The position numbers and the translations under genes were made by a program. DNA of 64,000 nt from Curtobacterium guangdongense (GTDB lineage Bacteria > Actinomycetota > Actinomycetes > Actinomycetales > Microbacteriaceae). Positions 59,323 through 64,000 of the stretch are shown here, piece after piece (positions within the stretch are counted from its first letter, which is position 1; each line of letters begins with the position of its first letter). Location: contig NZ_JBMPIT010000012.1 of assembly GCF_049341845.1 (NCBI RefSeq), positions 1 to 64,000 of the forward strand, written 5' to 3'. The notes below the pieces were generated by a model. The model made no database searches and had not been told where the DNA came from. It was given only the letters and a program-made list of their open reading frames with translations.

Positions 59323-62300
59323 ATGCAGCTGGTCGTACGAGGTACTTCTGCCCCGCTCATCGGAGAGCTCGACATCCCCGTCTCGAAGTACCACGCGCAC
59401 CGCGCGCTGGTCCTCGCGTCGCTGGCGAAGGGGACGAGCATCGTCTCCGGGATCAGCACGACACGGCAGGTCGAGTGGACCGTCGGCACGCTCCGTGCCC
59501 TCGGCGTCGACATCAAGCGCCGCGGGAACGAGTACCACGTCACTGGACTCGGCGGGCGGTACGAAGCGACCGACGTCGTCGACCACGGGTCGCGCGGTGC
59601 CGACGGTGTCCTGAACATGGGTTCGTCGGGCACGACGCTCTACTTCATGACCGGACTGGCATCCCTCGCGGACAAGCCGATGACGCTGTCCGGGATGAAG
59701 TACTTCCAGCGCCGACCGATCAAGGCGCTGCTGACCTCGCTGACCCAGATGGGCGTCGAGCTCGAGGCGACGAACGACTGCCCGCCGGTCACCGTCCAGC
59801 CGAAGCGCCCGCGCGGCGGCGACGTCACGATCGCGGGCACGCTCTCGCAGTGGATCTCCGGCCTGCTCCTCGTCGCGCCGTTCGCGGAAGAGGAGACACG
59901 CATCCACATCACGGGCGGCCGCCTCAACGAGCAGCCGTACGTGGAGCTCACCGTGCGCATGATGCGCCAGTTCGGCCTGCGGGTCGAGGTCTCCGACGAC
60001 TGGCTCGAGTACCGGATCCCGGCGAACCAGCAGGCGACCCCGCACGACTACGTCATCCCGCCGGACATCGGGTCCGCCGCCTTCGGCATCGCCGCTGCCG
60101 GCATCCGCGAGTCCAACGTGCTGCTCCGCGGCATGACCTCGTTCACCACCGCGGACACCGATCACCCGGAGAGCGAGTTCCTCGACCTCGCGACGGCGAT
60201 GGGCGTCCCGATGCGCATCGACGAGGAGACCGGCTTCGTGCGGATCGAGCACGACGGCTCCCCGCTGCAGCCCCTCGACATCGACTGCCAGCCGATCCCG
60301 GACCTCCTGCCGATCCTGTCCACCATGGCGACCTTCGCCGAGGGCACGACCCGGCTCTGGAACGTGGCGCACATCCGGCTGAAGGAGTCCGACCGCGTCG
60401 CCGCCATGCTGCAGCTGAACCGGATGGGCGGCCGTGCCGAGCAGGGCGCCGACGAACTCCGCGTGACCGGAGTGGGCGCAGGTGAGCTGCACGGCGCGTC
60501 GATGTCGTCGTTCAACGACCACCGCGTGCTCATGTCGCTCGCGGTCGCCGCGTCGAAGGCCGACGGGGTCTCCGCCCTCACCTACCCGCGGGCGTACCGG
60601 ATCTCCTACCCGACGTTCCTCGAGGCGATGAACTCCGTCGGCCTCGAGATGGAGGTCGGCGACGCGCTCGCCGCGAAGGCCGCCGCCGACGACCGCGCGG
60701 ACCAGGCCGAGCGCACCCGGGTGGCCGACCAGCAGACCGACCTCGGCGAGGACACCGAGGCCACGGCCCGTGCCGCTGACCTGCCGGAGCTCACCGGCGT
60801 CGACGCCGACCCGCTCGTGCTCTCCGAGAAGGTCCGGACGCTGTCCGAGACCGACCCGGACGGTCTCGCCGTGATCGAGGTCGGCGGCCCCGAACCCGTG
60901 AACACGACGTGGAAGGAACTCCAGGACGAGGCGGACAAGGTCTCCGCGCTGCTCCTCGAGCTCGGCGTGCGCCGTGGCGAGTCCGTCGCCATGCAGCTCC
61001 CGAACTGGCGCGAGTTCGTGTCGATTACCCTCGGGGCGATCCAGATGGGTGCCGTCGCCACGCCGATCATGCCGGTGTTCGGCCCGCGTGAGACCACGAT
61101 GACCCTGGCGCGCTCCCGTGCCCGCGTCGTGTTCCTGCCGAACGTGTTCCGCAAGCGTCGCCCGGCGCTCGAGCTCCTCGACGTCGTCGACGAGGCGAAG
61201 GCGCAGAAGCGTCGGCTCTCGGTCGAGCACGTCATCGTCATCCGTTCGGAAGCGCGCGGTCAGGGCGACACCCCGACGAATCAGGCACCGCTGCCCGCCG
61301 ACGCCGCCGAGCGCGTGGCGGCGAGCGAGTGGAACTGGCGCTACTTCGACACCGCGCTCGAGAGCGTCCAGGTCGACGTCGATCAGATCCGCTCGCACGC
61401 GCCGACGCCGGACGACATCTGCCAGCTGCTCTTCACGTCGGGCACCACCGGCGAGCCGAAGGGCGTGCAGCACCCGCACCGCACGCTCGGCCTCGCCACC
61501 GCGATGCACGTCGCGCAGTCCGGGCTGACGAGCGAGGACCGGATCTACATCCCGTCGCCGCTCGCACACCAGACCGGCTTCCTCTACGGCATGCTGCTGG
61601 CGTTCCGGCTCGGTGCCCCGCAGGTCATCCAGCCGGTGTGGGACGGCACCGTCGCGCTCGAGCAGGCCTTCGGTGCGGCCGGAGCGACCTTCGTGCAGTG
61701 CGCGACGCCGTTCCTGACCGACCTGGTCGACCTGGTCGAGGCGGGTGCACCCCAGCCCGAGGCCCTCCGCATCTTCGTCCCGACCGGTGCCGCCGTTCCC
61801 CGTGCCCTCGCCCAGCGGGCCAGCACCGTGCTCGGCACCGCGATCCTCGGGGCGTTCGGCACGAGCGAGACGTGCCTCGGTGCGCTGTCGAGCCCGTCCG
61901 ACGACCCGGCGGACGCCTACGGACACGACGGCCGCGCGCTGCCCGGCATCAAGATCCGCATCGTCGACGACGAGGGCAACGAGCTGCCGGCCGACACCGA
62001 GGGCAACTACGAGCTGCACTCGCCGACGATGTTCGACGGGTACCTCGACCGCCCCGACCTGACCGACGACGTCTTCACCGAGGACGGCTGGTACAAGACC
62101 GGCGACCTCGCGAAGGTGTCCGCGAAGGGCTTCCTGTCGATCACCGGCCGCGTCAAGGACGTCATCAACCGCGGTGGCGAGAAGATCCCGGTCGTCGAGA
62201 TCGAGAACCTGCTCTACCAGCACCCGCTCGTCACCGACGTCGCCATCGTCGCGATGCCCGACGAGCGCCTCGGGGAGCGCGCCTGCGCGTTCGTCGTGTC

Positions 62301-62490
62301 CGCTCGTCAGGGTGAACCCCTCGACTTCCGGACGATGCAGCAGTACCTCGAGAAGTCCGGCGTGTCCAAGTACTACTGGCCGGAGCGGCTCGAGTACATC
62401 GCCGAGCTGCCGCGCAACGCGGTCGGCAAGGTCCAGAAGAACGTCCTGCGCGAGCAGGCTGCCGCGCTCGTCGCGACGAAGGAGAAGTAA
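59323..62490 (+). CDS. EPSP-synthase-like/acyl-CoA ligase fusion
   Basis: A 1055-residue two-domain protein. Residues 1-445 are EPSP-synthase-like (AroA fold). Lys22 and Arg27 of the N-terminal motif are kept, but Ser23 is Tyr; in MGSSGTTLY, Tyr107 replaces the substrate Arg100 of E. coli EPSPS; RISYP has Ile427 where Lys411 binds PEP. SQWISGLLL, QRRPIK, KESDRV and NDHRV are retained. A charged linker (about 445-500) leads to an AMP-forming ligase domain with FTSGTTGEPKG (705-715), GTSETCL, GDLAKVSAKGFLSITGRVKD and Lys1036. The start follows AAGAGGA. The combination matches the ligase/EPSPS-homologue of cyclohexanecarboxyl-CoA clusters. True EPSPS activity is unlikely. Confidence 0.88.
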   Translation: MQLVVRGTSAPLIGELDIPVSKYHAHRALVLASLAKGTSIVSGISTTRQVEWTVGTLRALGVDIKRRGNEYHVTGLGGRYEATDVVDHGSRGADGVLNMGSSGTTLYFMTGLASLADKPMTLSGMKYFQRRPIKALLTSLTQMGVELEATNDCPPVTVQPKRPRGGDVTIAGTLSQWISGLLLVAPFAEEETRIHITGGRLNEQPYVELTVRMMRQFGLRVEVSDDWLEYRIPANQQATPHDYVIPPDIGSAAFGIAAAGIRESNVLLRGMTSFTTADTDHPESEFLDLATAMGVPMRIDEETGFVRIEHDGSPLQPLDIDCQPIPDLLPILSTMATFAEGTTRLWNVAHIRLKESDRVAAMLQLNRMGGRAEQGADELRVTGVGAGELHGASMSSFNDHRVLMSLAVAASKADGVSALTYPRAYRISYPTFLEAMNSVGLEMEVGDALAAKAAADDRADQAERTRVADQQTDLGEDTEATARAADLPELTGVDADPLVLSEKVRTLSETDPDGLAVIEVGGPEPVNTTWKELQDEADKVSALLLELGVRRGESVAMQLPNWREFVSITLGAIQMGAVATPIMPVFGPRETTMTLARSRARVVFLPNVFRKRRPALELLDVVDEAKAQKRRLSVEHVIVIRSEARGQGDTPTNQAPLPADAAERVAASEWNWRYFDTALESVQVDVDQIRSHAPTPDDICQLLFTSGTTGEPKGVQHPHRTLGLATAMHVAQSGLTSEDRIYIPSPLAHQTGFLYGMLLAFRLGAPQVIQPVWDGTVALEQAFGAAGATFVQCATPFLTDLVDLVEAGAPQPEALRIFVPTGAAVPRALAQRASTVLGTAILGAFGTSETCLGALSSPSDDPADAYGHDGRALPGIKIRIVDDEGNELPADTEGNYELHSPTMFDGYLDRPDLTDDVFTEDGWYKTGDLAKVSAKGFLSITGRVKDVINRGGEKIPVVEIENLLYQHPLVTDVAIVAMPDERLGERACAFVVSARQGEPLDFRTMQQYLEKSGVSKYYWPERLEYIAELPRNAVGKVQKNVLREQAAALVATKEK

Positions 62491-62495
62491 CCGAG

Positions 62496-63653
62496 ATGAC
62501 CACGTTCAACGAGGCCGAGTTCCAGCAGCTCAAGGCCGAGGTCACCGAGTGGGTCCGCGGCCGCGGCGAGGACTGGGCGAACGAGATCGAGCGCACCGGC
62601 CAGGTGAGCCCTGAGCTCTTCCAGGAGCTCAAGGACAAGGGCTGGCTGTCCCTCGCGGCGCCGACCGAGCTCGGCGGGCGGGCCATCCCGTTTGCCCGCT
62701 ACCTCGAGATCATGGAGATCGTGTCGCGTTCGCACGCGTCGATCCGCATGCTCGTGCACGTCATCAACGGCACCTGGCGGGCGATGCAGCCGTACGCGAC
62801 CCCGGAGCAGATCGAGCAGGTCGTCAAGCCGTCCGTCGCCGGTGACAAGCTCGTCGCGTTCACGCTGACCGAGGCCACCGCCGGTACCGGCGCCGACATC
62901 CGCACCACCGTCCGTCGCGAGGGCGACACCTACGTGATGAACGGCGAGAAGCACCTCATCACGTTCGGCGTGAAGTGCGACTACTGGCTCATCGCGGCGC
63001 GCCTCGAGGGCACCACGGGTCAGGACGGCACCGTCGCGTTCCTCATGCCGAACACCGGGCTCCCGGGCGCCGAGGTGATCGACGACTCGGACACCATGGG
63101 CATCCGCGGCACGGACCACGCGATCCTCCGCTTCACCGACACCCCGATCCCCGCGAGCGCGCTGCTCGGCGAAGAGGGCCAGGGGCTGGAGGTGGCACTC
63201 GGTGGCTTCCTGCTGCCGAGCCGCGTGTCGGTCGCGATGAGCGCCGTGGGCCTCGCCGAGCGTGCGAACGAGCTCGCCGTCGAGTACGCCAACGAGCGCG
63301 AGACCTTCGGCAAGAAGCTCTCCACCCGCCAGGCGATCCAGTTCTACATCGCCGAGAACTACGCCGACATCGCCGCGGCACGGGCCCTCGTGCTCGAGGC
63401 AGCCCGCGCGTACGAGGAAGGCCGTCCCGACGCCGGCACGCTCTCCAGCGCATCGAAGATGATCGCGGTCGACATGCTCGCCCGCGTCACCGACAAGGCG
63501 CTCCAGGTGCACGGCGGCCAGGGCTACTGGAAGCGCAACGCCATCGAGCGCGTCTACCGTGACGCCCGTGCGCAGCGGTTCGAAGAGGGCACCAACGAGA
63601 TCCAGAAGCTGGTCGTCGGCCGCGCCGTCGTGACCGGCCAGGCCGGGTTCTAG
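62496..63653 (+). CDS. Acyl-CoA dehydrogenase
   Basis: A 385-residue FAD enzyme of the acyl-CoA dehydrogenase family. FAD contact blocks TLTEATAGTGAD and NGEKHLITFG are present, and the catalytic glutamate is probably Glu364 in RFEEGTNEIQ. Start ATG is five bases after the fusion stop, so they share a transcript. In the proposed cyclohexanecarboxyl-CoA route it would oxidise or reduce a cyclohexene ring-CoA intermediate after ligation. It could also serve general fatty-acyl oxidation. Confidence 0.88.
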   Translation: MTTFNEAEFQQLKAEVTEWVRGRGEDWANEIERTGQVSPELFQELKDKGWLSLAAPTELGGRAIPFARYLEIMEIVSRSHASIRMLVHVINGTWRAMQPYATPEQIEQVVKPSVAGDKLVAFTLTEATAGTGADIRTTVRREGDTYVMNGEKHLITFGVKCDYWLIAARLEGTTGQDGTVAFLMPNTGLPGAEVIDDSDTMGIRGTDHAILRFTDTPIPASALLGEEGQGLEVALGGFLLPSRVSVAMSAVGLAERANELAVEYANERETFGKKLSTRQAIQFYIAENYADIAAARALVLEAARAYEEGRPDAGTLSSASKMIAVDMLARVTDKALQVHGGQGYWKRNAIERVYRDARAQRFEEGTNEIQKLVVGRAVVTGQAGF

Positions 63654-63668
63654 CCGCACCACGCAACC

Positions 63669-63708
63669 GACGGGAGGCTCGTGGCGGCCCCGCCACGAGC
63701 CTCCCGTC
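63669..63708. terminator. Palindrome after the acyl-CoA dehydrogenase gene
   Basis: Hairpin with arms GACGGGAGGCTCGTGGCG and complement around GCCC, a member of the GGACGGGAGGC family. It may weaken read-through into the SDR gene. Confidence 0.8.
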
Positions 63709-63740
63709 CGTATCCTGCTCACGCAACGCAAAGGACTGAA

Positions 63741-64000
63741 GTGACCGACAGCACCGCACCCATCGCGCTCATCACCGGAGCCTCCCGCGGCATCGGCCGG
63801 CTGCTCGCGCAGAAGCTCGGCCAGCGCGGCGCGACCGTCGTCGTGACGTACAAGGGCAACGCCGACCTGGCCGAGGAATCGCTCGCCGACGTCAAGGCGG
63901 CCGGCGGCGACGGCATCACCGCGCAGGTCGACATCGAGCAGCCCGAGTCGATCGACGCCCTGTTCGACCTGGTGCGCGACACGTACGGACGGCTCGACTA
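63741..64000 (+). CDS. Short-chain dehydrogenase/reductase, 5' part
   Basis: The first 86 residues of an SDR protein, cut by the window edge. ITGASRGIGRLLAQKLGQ is the TGxxxGIG cofactor motif, and ATVVVTYKGN follows. Start GTG has AAGGA. It resembles FabG-type 3-oxoacyl reductases; in the suggested ring pathway it would be a ring oxidoreductase. The catalytic Ser-Tyr-Lys lies outside the window. Confidence 0.85.
   Translation, partial: MTDSTAPIALITGASRGIGRLLAQKLGQRGATVVVTYKGNADLAEESLADVKAAGGDGITAQVDIEQPESIDALFDLVRDTYGRLD

Noticed and set aside
59323..60655. Calling the fusion the housekeeping aroA gene
   Set aside because: Several PEP and substrate residues are replaced and the neighbours are CoA-ester enzymes; the true aroA is probably elsewhere.

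Overview
The window looks like chromosome of a high-GC actinobacterium of the family Microbacteriaceae. Curtobacterium is my best guess, inferred from gene order, dense GTG/TTG starts, 4-base start/stop overlaps and a cassette resembling cyclohexanecarboxyl-CoA synthesis at the right end (omega-cyclohexyl fatty acids are known from Curtobacterium pusillum). I see no insertion sequence, prophage, CRISPR array or origin. Coding density is very high and nearly all genes are intact.

Layout. 1-2.8 kb: 3' end of a 5S rRNA gene with terminator, gltX, a thioredoxin-reductase-like flavoprotein and tRNA-Gln. 2.9-5.7 kb: a stand-alone adenylation-carrier-thioesterase (A-T-TE) enzyme. 6-21.7 kb: an extracellular polysaccharide locus. 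Its rightward operon holds two GT2 transferases, a GT2/membrane fusion, a PIG-L deacetylase with three discoidin-like repeats, and a GH16 hydrolase. A leftward operon holds GT14, flippase and GT4 genes, and two more GT2 genes follow. 22-26.8 kb: a sugar-type ABC importer (binding protein plus two permeases, no ATPase) with a LacI-type regulator and matching operators. 26.9-27.9 kb: an MBL-fold hydrolase and two identical tRNA-Glu genes.

27.9-30.4 kb: a tightly coupled leftward operon of a small acidic repeat protein, a JmjC-type oxygenase and a sucrase/ferredoxin-like protein, which may be a peptide-modification system. 30.4-33.5 kb: a FluC fluoride channel pair, a histidine phosphatase, a GNAT and an FUSC-type membrane protein. 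33.6-45 kb: housekeeping genes leuCD-murA-plsC-gpsA-ddl-DUF3515-thiL-rsmD-recG-coaD. 45-58 kb: DUF177-rpmF-rnc-mutM-smc, a TerC protein under a probable yybP-ykoY manganese riboswitch, ftsY, a 52-residue membrane protein, lipA/lipB and ffh.

58-64 kb: a carboxylate-amine ligase diverges from an operon encoding an unusual EPSP-synthase-like/acyl-CoA-ligase fusion, an acyl-CoA dehydrogenase and an SDR reductase that runs off the window. This set fits a shikimate-to-cyclohexanecarboxyl-CoA route. Throughout, intergenic spaces carry families of long, near-perfect palindromes and short tandem repeats, two of which form a conserved composite element present in inverted orientation at 40 and 58 kb.
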